A stretch of DNA of 64,000 nucleotides, taken from contig NZ_CP132359.1 in assembly GCF_030758975.1 (NCBI RefSeq), positions 3,181,282 through 3,245,281 on the forward strand, given 5' to 3'. The notes beneath the pieces are model-generated. The model made no database searches and had not been told where the DNA came from. It was given only the letters and a program-made list of their open reading frames with translations. Both the position numbers and the translations under genes were made by a program. Positions 47,164-55,923 of the stretch are shown in pieces. The stretch's first letter is position 1; every line of letters begins with the position of its first letter. This stretch comes from Bosea beijingensis (GTDB taxonomy: Bacteria; Pseudomonadota; Alphaproteobacteria; Rhizobiales; Beijerinckiaceae).

Positions 47164-48057
47164 TCAGTCGCGCGGCGGCACGATCTCTCCGAGCTCGCTC
47201 GCCCAGGAGACGGCCGCGCGCATGGGATCGGGATCGTGGTCGCGCGGCCCGATGAGATCGAGCGCGGCGGCCTTGATCGCAACCTCCTCCGCATCGCGGG
47301 CCGGCCAGAGTCCGATCCGGGCGAGGCGCGCATAGGCGAGCAGTTCGGCACCGCGGATCGGATCGACCAAGAGAGCGGGATTGGAGATCTTGGTCTGCAT
47401 CCGGCGCCAGACGTCGATCTGGCCGAGCCACTCGCGCGCACCGTCGAGCAGGTCGCGGGGATCGGCGCCGGTCGCTTGCCAGAGCGCCAGAGAGCTCGAC
47501 AGCGCGAGCGGATAGACCGCGGCTTCTCGCGGGCGGGCATCGAGACCGCTTGGCGCGGCCGGCGGCAGCTTGGCGGGGCTCATCCCCGCTTCGCTCAGGG
47601 CGACAAATTCGCCACCGCACATCCGCATCGCCCGGTTGTGGACGGCAGCGTTCCCCGATCGCTTGGCCTGCGCGCGGATCGCGCGGCGCAATCCAACGAG
47701 CGCCCGATAGTCCGCATCGGTCCGATGTGCGATCAGGACGGTGGCGACATTGGCCGTGTTGATCAGGAGTGCGAGCGCCCTGGCGCTGTCGCGGACCTCA
47801 TCGCTCGCGCCGAGTAGGCCCTCATGAACCTGGCTGAGAAGACGACCGAGTTCAGCCGTGTGGAACTGCGCCCGAGCCCGGATCGGCAACAGCGACGGAC
47901 GGTCTCGCCAGACGCTAGCGGCCCGCCGCACGACCGATCCGTCGACGTCGGCAAGAAGCTCGAGCGCCTCGAGCTCATCGACCACGGGGACCAGCGGCAT
48001 GGCGGGAGCGGCTGCGCTATCGCGCGCGCCGGCGTCGTTTTCAGGGATGGAGATCAT
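47164..48057 (-). CDS. Uncharacterised paralog B
   Basis: A 297-residue protein homologous to paralog A. Its PVVDELEALELL start, ALALLINTANVATVL segment and YARLARIGLWPAR helix match A closely; the C-terminus (DPDPMRAAVSWASELG) also corresponds. No domain of known function is seen. The N-terminus has about 20 residues of Ala-rich sequence before the conserved part. Hairpins lie on both sides, so it may be its own transcription unit or be read through. Confidence 0.8.
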   Translation of the reverse strand: MISIPENDAGARDSAAAPAMPLVPVVDELEALELLADVDGSVVRRAASVWRDRPSLLPIRARAQFHTAELGRLLSQVHEGLLGASDEVRDSARALALLINTANVATVLIAHRTDADYRALVGLRRAIRAQAKRSGNAAVHNRAMRMCGGEFVALSEAGMSPAKLPPAAPSGLDARPREAAVYPLALSSSLALWQATGADPRDLLDGAREWLGQIDVWRRMQTKISNPALLVDPIRGAELLAYARLARIGLWPARDAEEVAIKAAALDLIGPRDHDPDPMRAAVSWASELGEIVPPRD

Positions 48058-48144
48058 GGCCGAAGCCTCTTTTCCTTAGGGGTGAACTGCTTTCCGCAGC
48101 GCCTCCCTCCGCTTCACCTCCAACCGGCTCGCCGTTTAACGCAA

Positions 48145-48174
48145 AAGGGGCGGCGCCTTTCGGCGCCGCCCCTT
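48145..48174 (-). terminator. Strong hairpin terminator after paralog C
   Basis: A perfect 13-base-pair stem AAGGGGCGGCGCC / GGCGCCGCCCCTT with a four-base loop. On the minus strand it is followed by TTGC after the TT of the stem, giving a short T-run. It is 40 bases after paralog C's stop. Confidence 0.75.
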
Positions 48175-48213
48175 CCACCTCGAACTGGCTCCCAGTCGGG
48201 CAACTAAGAGTCG

Positions 48214-49131
48214 TCAGATCACGCGGATCCCACCTGCTGTTTCACGCTGCATCCGCCGAAGCTCTTTCAGCCGCTCGGCCATCAGTCCGGCGAGCATGAC
48301 GATGTCGCGCAGGCGCGGTTCACTCAGCCGCGCCATCTGCTCTGCGACGAGCGGCCGGACCGTCTGGTCATCGGGCGCGAGCGCCGCGATCAGGCAAGCG
48401 CGCGCCAGGTCGGCCGTCGCCAGCAGGGTCGCTCCCGCATCCGCGCGCCGGAGCCGGTCGAGCGCCTCCATGTCGAGATCTCCCTGCGCGATCGCGGCTG
48501 CGAACCGATCGGCATCGTCCAGTTGCAGCGCGGCGCGCGCGATGAGCGAGCGCGACGGGGCCAGCGACCGGACGAAGGCGGCAAGGCTCAAGCCCTGTTC
48601 GAGGCCGAGCATGGCCGGGCGCTGATCAAGCCCTTCACCCGTCGCGGGAACGGCGGGAGCCGCCAGTTCGGTCGCGATCGCATCGGGAAGGATCGTCCCG
48701 TCATGAGCGAAGGCCTGCCGTGCGGCCTCGGCAAGGCCCACATCGCCGCCGCCAGCGGTTATGATGTCGTTGAGAACCCGCTGGCGGATTGCGATGTCGG
48801 CTGGCGTGCGCGGCGGGAGCAGCGCGACGGCGAGCGTCGAGGCGGCATTCAGCAGCGACAGGCCGATCAGCATGTCGAGGAAGGCCGCGACCTGCATCCG
48901 GTCGGAGGTGCCGGCGAGTTCCAGGAAGCGGCCAATCTCATCGGCATAGCCGATGGCGCGCGCGGCGATTTCGCAGACCGAGACGGGTTCGGCAGCCAGG
49001 GCCGCGTAGCCCTTTTCCGGGCCGGCTGCGAGCGACAGCCGACCGGCAAGGCCGGCAAGGTCGTCGATCACGGGCCGGAGCGGCAGTTCGAGCTCGATGT
49101 CGGCGAGCGAGAGAGCGGAGGTGGTCTTCAT
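48214..49131 (-). CDS. Uncharacterised paralog C
   Basis: A 305-residue soluble protein, the most divergent of the A-D family. It keeps the PVIDDLAGLAG start, the LSLLNAASTLAVALL segment and a C-terminal helix (ADLARACLIAAL) at the place where A and B have LWPAR. ATG 49131 is chosen; upstream frame is not conserved. It is the first of three paralog genes leading to the AAA+ ATPase. A ribosome-site match is weak. Confidence 0.75.
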   Translation of the reverse strand: MKTTSALSLADIELELPLRPVIDDLAGLAGRLSLAAGPEKGYAALAAEPVSVCEIAARAIGYADEIGRFLELAGTSDRMQVAAFLDMLIGLSLLNAASTLAVALLPPRTPADIAIRQRVLNDIITAGGGDVGLAEAARQAFAHDGTILPDAIATELAAPAVPATGEGLDQRPAMLGLEQGLSLAAFVRSLAPSRSLIARAALQLDDADRFAAAIAQGDLDMEALDRLRRADAGATLLATADLARACLIAALAPDDQTVRPLVAEQMARLSEPRLRDIVMLAGLMAERLKELRRMQRETAGGIRVI

Positions 49132-49256
49132 AGTCCGACGTTCCAATTCATCAGGGGTGACAGCCACGTGGCTGCGCCTGTTCCTCCATCCCCCGAGACT
49201 TAAGGCGTCCGCCGGCGGGCGCCCCGTTCCTCGAATGCATTCGATCCGCTCTTCCG

Positions 49257-49277
49257 GGGCCAGCGCGAAGCTGGCCC
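49257..49277. other. Hairpin between paralog C and the P1 gene
   Basis: GGGCCAGC, loop of five bases, GCTGGCCC. No T-run. It could end the P1 transcript or be a structural signal. Confidence 0.4.
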
Positions 49278-49316
49278 GACCGCAAGCCGGCCTGAACCCG
49301 ATCAAAACCGTTTGGC

Positions 49317-50258
49317 TCAAGTTTCCCGCGGAGACACGGCCGCGACCGCCTGCCCGGCGAGGCTTCGCGCCACGTCAGGAAGGTCCAGCGCGTCGAGCAA
49401 CGCGATGGCATCGGCGCATCGTGCGAGATGCTGCTTGTCGGCCATTAACTGTCTCGCAGCCGTCGCGGCACGCACACTTGCGGACGGCGCCAAATCAATG
49501 GTGCCGTCCCACGCGCGACCTTCGCCGTGGCTGCCATGGCTGACCATGCAAAGCGTCAGGGACAAGACACTGACGACTGTTACAGGCGAAATGGAAACAG
49601 CCTTCCCAGCCGCCGTCACGTGAAGTGCCACGCGAACCGACCCATGGTCCTCGGGCGTATAGTCGGCCGACAGGCACCAGGAGATCTCCTCTCCGGCAGC
49701 ACGCTCGCGGCGGACACCTGGATCCGTTGCCAAGATCTGGGCGATCTCGGACGTGGACACCTTGTCAAGGAACGGCTGTCGTCCGGCCGCGACACGTTCG
49801 GCTCGTGCCTGCCGGGAGCTGGGGAAGAACCGCGGCCCCGCAACGATCAGCTCGGCTGCATCGATCATCCGCTCCTGATCGAGCGCGAACGGCCGGGGAT
49901 TCAGAAGCGGGAGAGGCCTGAACTGGGTTTCGACGCGACAATCTGCAAAGGGCCGGCCCAGGTCGTGTTCGAGCACCTTCGCTAGCGCGGTCTGCGCGCT
50001 TCGAACGAGGTCGTTCGCGAAACTGGGCACGAGCGCGGCATCGGGAGCGAACAGTCCTCCGGCAGCAATCGGCCGATCCCCGGGTTCCCGCATGACGAAC
50101 TCGAACGGGATCAGCGCTGCGACGCTTGAATGTGTGTCGCCCGCCGAACGGTTCGGGCCGGCATCCATGGCGGCCTGGGCCTGGCCGGAGACTGGGTCCG
50201 GCAGCATCGAGGCCGAGCCAACGCCTGGGCTGCCGCATTCTTGATTCTGTCGCTGCAT
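49317..50258 (-). CDS. Uncharacterised protein P1, paralog of the protein at 57876-58829
   Basis: A 313-residue soluble protein of unknown function. It shares several stretches with P2: RPIAAGGLFAP against RPVASGTLFAP, FRPLPL against DRPLPL, IDAAELIVAG against TYAAEFIVSG, TDPGVR against TDPNVR, and RVALHVTA in both, followed by a hydrophobic helix. No catalytic motif is recognised. ATG 50258 has a strong GGAGG site five bases upstream. It is divergent from a 12-codon stub of a LysR gene. Confidence 0.75.
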   Translation of the reverse strand: MQRQNQECGSPGVGSASMLPDPVSGQAQAAMDAGPNRSAGDTHSSVAALIPFEFVMREPGDRPIAAGGLFAPDAALVPSFANDLVRSAQTALAKVLEHDLGRPFADCRVETQFRPLPLLNPRPFALDQERMIDAAELIVAGPRFFPSSRQARAERVAAGRQPFLDKVSTSEIAQILATDPGVRRERAAGEEISWCLSADYTPEDHGSVRVALHVTAAGKAVSISPVTVVSVLSLTLCMVSHGSHGEGRAWDGTIDLAPSASVRAATAARQLMADKQHLARCADAIALLDALDLPDVARSLAGQAVAAVSPRET

Positions 50259-50390
50259 CGTTTCCTCCATCAATCGCTGGGTGCTCTCGGTGCGCAGCCG
50301 GACTGCGGGCCATCCCTGCAGGCTCGGCAGGGAGTTTCCTCAGGGGGTTGCGCACGATCTCCACATGCTGTCCTGACGGCGGATTCCTCC

Positions 50391-50449
50391 TTAAGCTTTT
50401 CGCTCCAAAAATGAGCGACTGCGATACGTTTATGAAACAGCAGCGCTGA
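50391..50449 (+). pseudogene. Stub of a LysR gene (promoter region plus first 12 codons)
   Basis: Bases 50391-50440 match 58977-59026, the region around the start of the intact LysR gene, at 43 of 50 positions with the same spacing from TTAA to ATG. The reading frame gives MSDCDTFMKQQR and then stops, where the intact gene begins MSDGDTPMKQPE. Nothing similar to the rest of LysR follows. A conserved leader peptide with its promoter is the alternative reading. Confidence 0.6.
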
Positions 50450-50548
50450 TTTGTTCGTTGGACTCCCGCGCCGAGACCATTCGGCTTTGGATAGGCAGGG
50501 GCGATCCGGCCGAATGGAGCCGGGGGCAATGCCGGCGCGGTTCGCCGG

Positions 50549-53500
50549 TCACCGATCGGGCTCGTTTTCCTGATCTGGTGGTCGACCGCCCGGAGGGCGG
50601 GACCGAGCGTTCGACTGTCGCTGGATGTCGCGCGGCGAGGATGTGGCTTGCGGAGGCCCGGCGTCGGCTTTGGGCGGCCCACCGAACACCTTCTCCGCAT
50701 CCGCCCGCAGGATGTCGGTGCTTGTCCGCTCTCTGACGGTCAAGCGATCAGCATCGATGCCCGGAATGCTGATCGACCTGCTCCGGCGCGGATCGGGTGG
50801 GGGCGACGAGAGACCCGGCTTGGTCGCGATCGGCGCGCGATCGAGCGAAGGCTTCTTGTGTTCGACGGCGTCGCCTATCTCACCGGCTCGGGACGGTATC
50901 GGTTTGGGCTTGAAGAGCGACAAAAGAGCAGCAATCCGCCCTGCGGCTGGCTTGCCTTTGTTCGCAATTTGTTTGCCAGCATCCGTTCGCGGTTGCTGAC
51001 CGGCTACGCCCGCAGCGATCTGACGCTCGGTGTTGCGAGACGCTGTCCCGAGAATCTCGACGTCGGAAACGTGTCTTGGAGTGATCAGCGATGGATCCAG
51101 GCGGTCGGCGATGCGTGCGCGCAGGGCGTCTACCACCGAGGGGTTTTCTCCGTCCGTATCCGTATCCACTGCCCGAGCCGGCTCTCGCATCAACGGGATA
51201 TCATTCAAGCCGGGGGGCCTTACCCCATTCGTCAGTTCCTGCACGGGCTCATGGCGATCATGCGTTTGTGGTTCTGACAGCAAGGATGGGTTTGCCACCT
51301 GCGCCGTTGCGCGCGAAATGGCCTCGATTGCCGCCGTGCGCCGGATCTCGATCTTGTGGCGACGGACGCCGGTCGATTCCGGCTCGTCGTCGTCGAGCGC
51401 AAAGGGGAGCGTTTCGAACGACGGGACGGATGCCGGCCGCGAGACAACCGCCCTTTTCAATTCACGCGGGTCGATTGTTTCGGAGTTTTCCGGGAGGATC
51501 GGTGTGGGGCCGCCGCGATTCAGCGTGTCGCTCCCCGCGATTCGTTGATCGCGGACGACGTCGGGGCCAGCGGCGCTTTCGCGGGTGAGAAATGCGTCGT
51601 TTGCCTTCCCAAACCCGGCGGCATTCCGCCGGGCCAGTTCTATCAGAAAGGCTTTCCGGCGCTTCACGCCGATGGAGACATCCGTCTCGGCCGCCTCGAA
51701 GGCGCCGACGCCGAGCCGCGCTGAATTCAGCAGGTCGGCTGCCTTGCGTTGGCGAATGTCACGCGCCTGGCTCCACGCCGCGCGCGAAATGGCCTCGATC
51801 GTCGCGCGCTGGATCGCGATCTTGCGGCGACGGACGCCGGTCGATTCCGGTTCGTCGTCGTCGAGCATGAAGGGGCGCGTTTCGAACGGCGCCATGGAGA
51901 CCTGTCGCGCGACAGCCGCCTTTGTCGGTTCACACAGGTCGCTCCTGGCGGAGTTGTCCGTGATGGCGAGTGCATGACTGCTGCGGTTCAGCGTGTCGCT
52001 TCCCGCGGTCCGTTGATCGCGAACGACGTCGTGGCTAGCGGCCCTTTCGCGGGTGAGAAATGCGTCGTTTGCCTTCTCAAGCCCGGCGGCATTCCGCCGG
52101 GCCAGTTCGATCAGGAAGGCCTTCCGGCGCTTCACGCCCATGGAGACATCCGTCTCGGCCGCCTCGGAGGCGCCGACACCGAGCCGCGCCGAATTCAGCA
52201 GGTCGGCAGCCTTGCGTTGGCGCATGTCACGCGCCCGGCTCCACGCCGCGCGCGCCATGGGATTATAGGCCCAAAGGCCCGCCTGATTGCGAACGAAGGC
52301 GCGGGCCTGGCGTACCGATTTCGTCAGGAATAGCACCGCTGCCTGAACGAGGCGGTGTTCGGATACCGCGCCCCGGCGCCTGAGGGCTAAGTCAGCCCAG
52401 CGCGACCATGGCAAACGGGTCGGCAGCAGCTCGAGTGCAAATCCGCTGCGGCGATGTCCGAAGATATGGCCTCGCACCACGCGCCCGCCGAACCACTGGC
52501 GGCAGGTCTCCAACAGCGGCAGCTGATCGAGGCGCGTCTGTTCAGCATTCGACAGGGACAACGGTGTTGGCAGTCCGCGTCGAGCCGGTTCGATCGGGGT
52601 GGCCAAACTCGGCCCGGTCTTGCCAAACCGACCGGTGATATCGTCATCCGACGCCTTCCGAAGCAGAATCCGGGAGTCGGCCCGCGCTTGTTGCATGCTT
52701 TCCTTAAATGCGGCCACCGGGTCATCGGCCCGCAGCCAGGCCATCGCATCTACGATGAAGTCGCTGGGGTTGACCTTCAGAATCTGGCTGTCGGCTTCCT
52801 GCCGGATCCTGGCGATCACGCGAGCCATGTCCTGATGTGAAAGCGGTCGCGCTGTCTGTTCGCCATGCTCATCCGCGCCGCGAAAGCCGCCGCGGCGCGA
52901 GATCCCTGCCGCGTTCGATCCTCCGCGCGGGAGAATGCGGCTTCCGTCGACATGAAGCGACAGGCTCGTGCGATGCCGCGTGCAGGCGACGTAAATGTCT
53001 GACGACCGCATCGGCGAAAGATTGACGACAACCGCGCGATCCACCGTCTGACCCTGCGCGGCGTAGTTCGTGCAGGCATAGGCATGCTGCATATGAATAG
53101 TGCTGCTGCCGCCTTCGGCGTCCTTGACGGCGAGAGCGCTCGCTCGGGTCGCCATCACGATGGGCCTGCCGTTGTCATCGAGCCGGTCGAGTTCGAAGGT
53201 CAGATGCGGATCGCTACCGTCATCCACCGAAAGGATCGTTGCCACGTCGGAATTGAAGATGTCGGCCGGCGCCAGACGTATGCGTCGCCCAAACGTGACG
53301 CGATCTCCGACACGAAGCTCGAGCTCCCGTGGATGCTTCTCCGACCCACGGCCTCTCGCCTCGATGGTGATCGCCTCCGGGCCGAGATGCCCTCTTCCGA
53401 TCAGGGCGAGGCGCACAAGCCGGTTGAGCTCATGCACGTCCTCGTTGCGAATTGTGATGAGCAGTTGCTGGGCCAATTCCTTCGTCGTCCACGAAGGGCC

Positions 53501-55513
53501 GACGGGGATCGCTGCATCGAGATAGGCGGCGATGGATGCCTCCAACGTCGCGCTCCGATCCCGATGAACAGCGATTTCACCAGCATCGTGATAGAACTGC
53601 AATCCAGCGGCGCCTTTGCCTGAGGCAAATGCTAATGAGGCGTCCCGCATCCATGATGTTGTTTGTCGCCGGATCTCGTCGAGACGATGCGACCCGAGCA
53701 GCTTGATCAGGGCCCGCATCGGTGCGCCTCGCTGAACCGGCTGGAGCTGGCGTGTGTCGCCGGTGAGAATCAGCTTGGCGCCGGCGACCGTCGCGGCGGC
53801 GACCAGGATTTGAAGGTCCTGAGATCCGGCCATGCCGGCCTCGTCGACCACGATGACCGTTCGGTGATCGATCACCTCTGTTCCAGCCTGGATCGCATGG
53901 ATGAGGGGGTCGAGCGCCTGAGCGTCCGCGACCGGAACATGAGACTCCTGGCCCGCCAACCGCGCGGCTTTCCAGGCCGGTGCCGCGATCAGGACGCGGC
54001 GTTGATCCGCTTCGAGGATCCGTCGAAGCAGCTTCAGGACAAAAGTCTTGCCGGTTCCCGCGGCGCCTTCGGCAATGCAGACGCCATCCCGGTTGAGCAT
54101 ATGGCGCACGGCGGAACGTTGCTCGACGCTGGCCGAACTGCTCGTCAGAACCGACGCGATGGCGGATTGGGGCGGAGGGGTCCACTGTCCCCGTGCCGAC
54201 ATGGCGGCTTTGAGCAGCGCGTACTCCTCTCGAATGGATTCCGGCGCCAGGAAGCGTTGGGTCTCGTAGGAGACGCGCGGCAGCGCGATGAGCTCGGCTT
54301 CCTTGGTTCGCGCCTGCTCGACGATTTCGGCGGCGCTGAACCGTGTCTGGCGCGTCTGCGCTTCGATGCGAAGGATGTCGGCGCGGGTCGCGATCAGTTG
54401 CTTCTCGCGAAATGCTTCGTGGCTGAGCCGCACATGGTCCACGACCGGATTGCCGCGACCGGGTTCGACCCGGCGCGTGCGCCGACCTGCCGATTCCCGT
54501 TCGACCTGCGACCAGATCATGTCGATGTCGAAACCAATGCCCGCGAGTTCGGCGAGCCAAGCTTGCTGCAGTTGAGTGAGCGGTGTCGTATCGTCCTTGT
54601 TCTTTCGGGTGTTACGGGCTGCGTAATCGGACGCCTCCCGGTGATCGGTACTTGTCAGGCCCTTGGCGGCAAGGTCCTCCACGACCGCGGCGCGCCGCTG
54701 GCTGAACAACTTCGTGGCGGTTTCAGGTACACCCGGAATGTCGATACCGGGACCGGACGAGGACAGCTCCGTCTCGATGCCGAGCCGCTCCCGCAGCCTG
54801 CCCGTGAGCTCGGCGCGATAGAGGGCCGAGCAGGCATTCTTGAAAATCAGCAGGTCTCTGTTCTCGATGGCGCCGACCCCGCCGTCGTCCCGCAGGCAGA
54901 GATTGAACAGGACGGCGTGACTATGCAGCTGCGGATGCGTGTCGCGATTAGTCAGATGGCGGTAGACGGCGACACAGCTCTCCGCGGCCGGCTTCCGAAT
55001 GCGTCCTTGAGCGCCACGTCGATTGAGGATGAAGCCCTCGCGGGCCATCAGCCGCAATGTCGCCTCGACCGCCTCGTCATGGATGGCCAGCATCTGGTCG
55101 CGGCGGTGCGAGCTCGAAAGCAACGCCAGCACAGAATACGCCTTTTCGGGAGAAAAGGTCAGGTCGTAGGCCACGACATGCGTCGGCGCGTCTGGGTCCG
55201 CTTGACGTTTGCCGCGGCGAACGCGCCCGGTTGCGACCGGCTCGATGAAGACTACTCCTGTCCGCAGATCGCGTCCTTGTCCCAGGCACTCGACGATGGC
55301 GAAGCTCGCCGGCGCGCCGTCGCGGAAGGTTCCGAACGGTCCAGCGTCACGATCTTGTTCGACCCCTGTCGGCCCGACGAGGCGCAGCAGGGTTCCCAGC
55401 GAGCCCCCGCGCTGTTCGTAATAGCCGAGACCAAGATCCTGGCGATCCTCACCGACCTTAGCCTCCTTCACGCGATAGTAGTCGATCGAGGTCACCGTCT
55501 TGATGGTGATCAT
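50549..55513 (-). CDS. traA: MobF-type conjugative relaxase-helicase (TrwC/TraI-like)
   Basis: A 1654-residue protein. The N-terminal TrwC relaxase domain (about 1-300) has the catalytic tyrosines DYY at 11-13 (a second YY at 31-32) and the metal-binding three-histidine motif with H193, H197 and H199. The RecD-like helicase follows with Walker A GAAGTGKT (483-490), Walker B VIVVDEAG (553-560), GDTRQLQPVQ and YVACTRHRTSL. The C-terminal 650 residues are basic and include a duplicated segment of about 157 residues (around 1085-1400). ATG 55513 overlaps the stop of the upstream small gene by four bases. It nicks the transfer origin and unwinds the strand for transfer. The symbol is by analogy. 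Confidence 0.9.
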   Translation of the reverse strand: MITIKTVTSIDYYRVKEAKVGEDRQDLGLGYYEQRGGSLGTLLRLVGPTGVEQDRDAGPFGTFRDGAPASFAIVECLGQGRDLRTGVVFIEPVATGRVRRGKRQADPDAPTHVVAYDLTFSPEKAYSVLALLSSSHRRDQMLAIHDEAVEATLRLMAREGFILNRRGAQGRIRKPAAESCVAVYRHLTNRDTHPQLHSHAVLFNLCLRDDGGVGAIENRDLLIFKNACSALYRAELTGRLRERLGIETELSSSGPGIDIPGVPETATKLFSQRRAAVVEDLAAKGLTSTDHREASDYAARNTRKNKDDTTPLTQLQQAWLAELAGIGFDIDMIWSQVERESAGRRTRRVEPGRGNPVVDHVRLSHEAFREKQLIATRADILRIEAQTRQTRFSAAEIVEQARTKEAELIALPRVSYETQRFLAPESIREEYALLKAAMSARGQWTPPPQSAIASVLTSSSASVEQRSAVRHMLNRDGVCIAEGAAGTGKTFVLKLLRRILEADQRRVLIAAPAWKAARLAGQESHVPVADAQALDPLIHAIQAGTEVIDHRTVIVVDEAGMAGSQDLQILVAAATVAGAKLILTGDTRQLQPVQRGAPMRALIKLLGSHRLDEIRRQTTSWMRDASLAFASGKGAAGLQFYHDAGEIAVHRDRSATLEASIAAYLDAAIPVGPSWTTKELAQQLLITIRNEDVHELNRLVRLALIGRGHLGPEAITIEARGRGSEKHPRELELRVGDRVTFGRRIRLAPADIFNSDVATILSVDDGSDPHLTFELDRLDDNGRPIVMATRASALAVKDAEGGSSTIHMQHAYACTNYAAQGQTVDRAVVVNLSPMRSSDIYVACTRHRTSLSLHVDGSRILPRGGSNAAGISRRGGFRGADEHGEQTARPLSHQDMARVIARIRQEADSQILKVNPSDFIVDAMAWLRADDPVAAFKESMQQARADSRILLRKASDDDITGRFGKTGPSLATPIEPARRGLPTPLSLSNAEQTRLDQLPLLETCRQWFGGRVVRGHIFGHRRSGFALELLPTRLPWSRWADLALRRRGAVSEHRLVQAAVLFLTKSVRQARAFVRNQAGLWAYNPMARAAWSRARDMRQRKAADLLNSARLGVGASEAAETDVSMGVKRRKAFLIELARRNAAGLEKANDAFLTRERAASHDVVRDQRTAGSDTLNRSSHALAITDNSARSDLCEPTKAAVARQVSMAPFETRPFMLDDDEPESTGVRRRKIAIQRATIEAISRAAWSQARDIRQRKAADLLNSARLGVGAFEAAETDVSIGVKRRKAFLIELARRNAAGFGKANDAFLTRESAAGPDVVRDQRIAGSDTLNRGGPTPILPENSETIDPRELKRAVVSRPASVPSFETLPFALDDDEPESTGVRRHKIEIRRTAAIEAISRATAQVANPSLLSEPQTHDRHEPVQELTNGVRPPGLNDIPLMREPARAVDTDTDGENPSVVDALRARIADRLDPSLITPRHVSDVEILGTASRNTERQIAAGVAGQQPRTDAGKQIANKGKPAAGRIAALLSLFKPKPIPSRAGEIGDAVEHKKPSLDRAPIATKPGLSSPPPDPRRSRSISIPGIDADRLTVRERTSTDILRADAEKVFGGPPKADAGPPQATSSPRDIQRQSNARSRPPGGRPPDQENEPDR
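51311..52258. repeat. Tandem duplication of about 470 bases within the relaxase gene
   Basis: Units at about 51311-51781 and 51782-52258. The stretch 51579-51781 matches 52047-52258 almost throughout, and 51311-51430 matches 51782-51900. The unit length is close to 157 codons and keeps the frame, so the protein has two near-identical segments. Confidence 0.85.
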
Positions 55514-55770
55514 CGCCGGCTCCGTCGGTGATCGAGAAGATGGCTCGCGATCGACTGGATTTGATCGTCGACTGTCGCGGCGCGTTCCAGCAGCGTCTCG
55601 ACCGCTTGCACCAGATGCTGCTCGCGCAAGGCCGTCTCGACGACTTCGGCAGGTGAGCACCTCCGCAACTTCGCCAGTCGCTGGACGAAATCATAGGCCT
55701 CGCAGCTCACGGCGATCCGCAGTTCCCGCCTCGATCGGGAGCCTGCCGAGTCGGGTTTGAGGTTTCCCAA
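55510..55770 (-). CDS. Small DNA-binding-like protein coupled to the relaxase (possible relaxosome accessory)
   Basis: An 86-residue protein. The segment SRRELRIAVSCEAYDFVQRLAKLRRCSPAEVVETALRE has the strand-helix-helix pattern of ribbon-helix-helix proteins. Its stop overlaps the relaxase start (ATGA), so the two are translationally coupled. Relaxosome proteins of this size, such as TrwA, bind the transfer origin and regulate the relaxase operon; that role is inferred here from fold pattern and position. Confidence 0.65.
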   Translation of the reverse strand: MGNLKPDSAGSRSRRELRIAVSCEAYDFVQRLAKLRRCSPAEVVETALREQHLVQAVETLLERAATVDDQIQSIASHLLDHRRSRR

Positions 55771-55801
55771 AGACTTACCCCTCGTCTTGCCGGCCAGCCT
55801 G

Positions 55802-55821
55802 CACCCTCGGTGCGTAGGGTG
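55802..55821. other. Inverted repeat, candidate part of oriT or an operator
   Basis: CACCCT and AGGGTG arms with an eight-base spacer, in the 153-base gap between the relaxase operon and the divergent gene at 55924. Transfer origins usually lie in such gaps next to relaxase genes. No known MobF nick sequence is recognised. Confidence 0.35.
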
Positions 55822-55923
55822 TGAGGCTCAAAGCGCAGTGCGGCGAATGCCGGCCACGCGGTCATGACTTCTTAATCGTCTGACGTCATTCTATATCAGG
55901 CATAGATTAACGAGGAGACAAAG

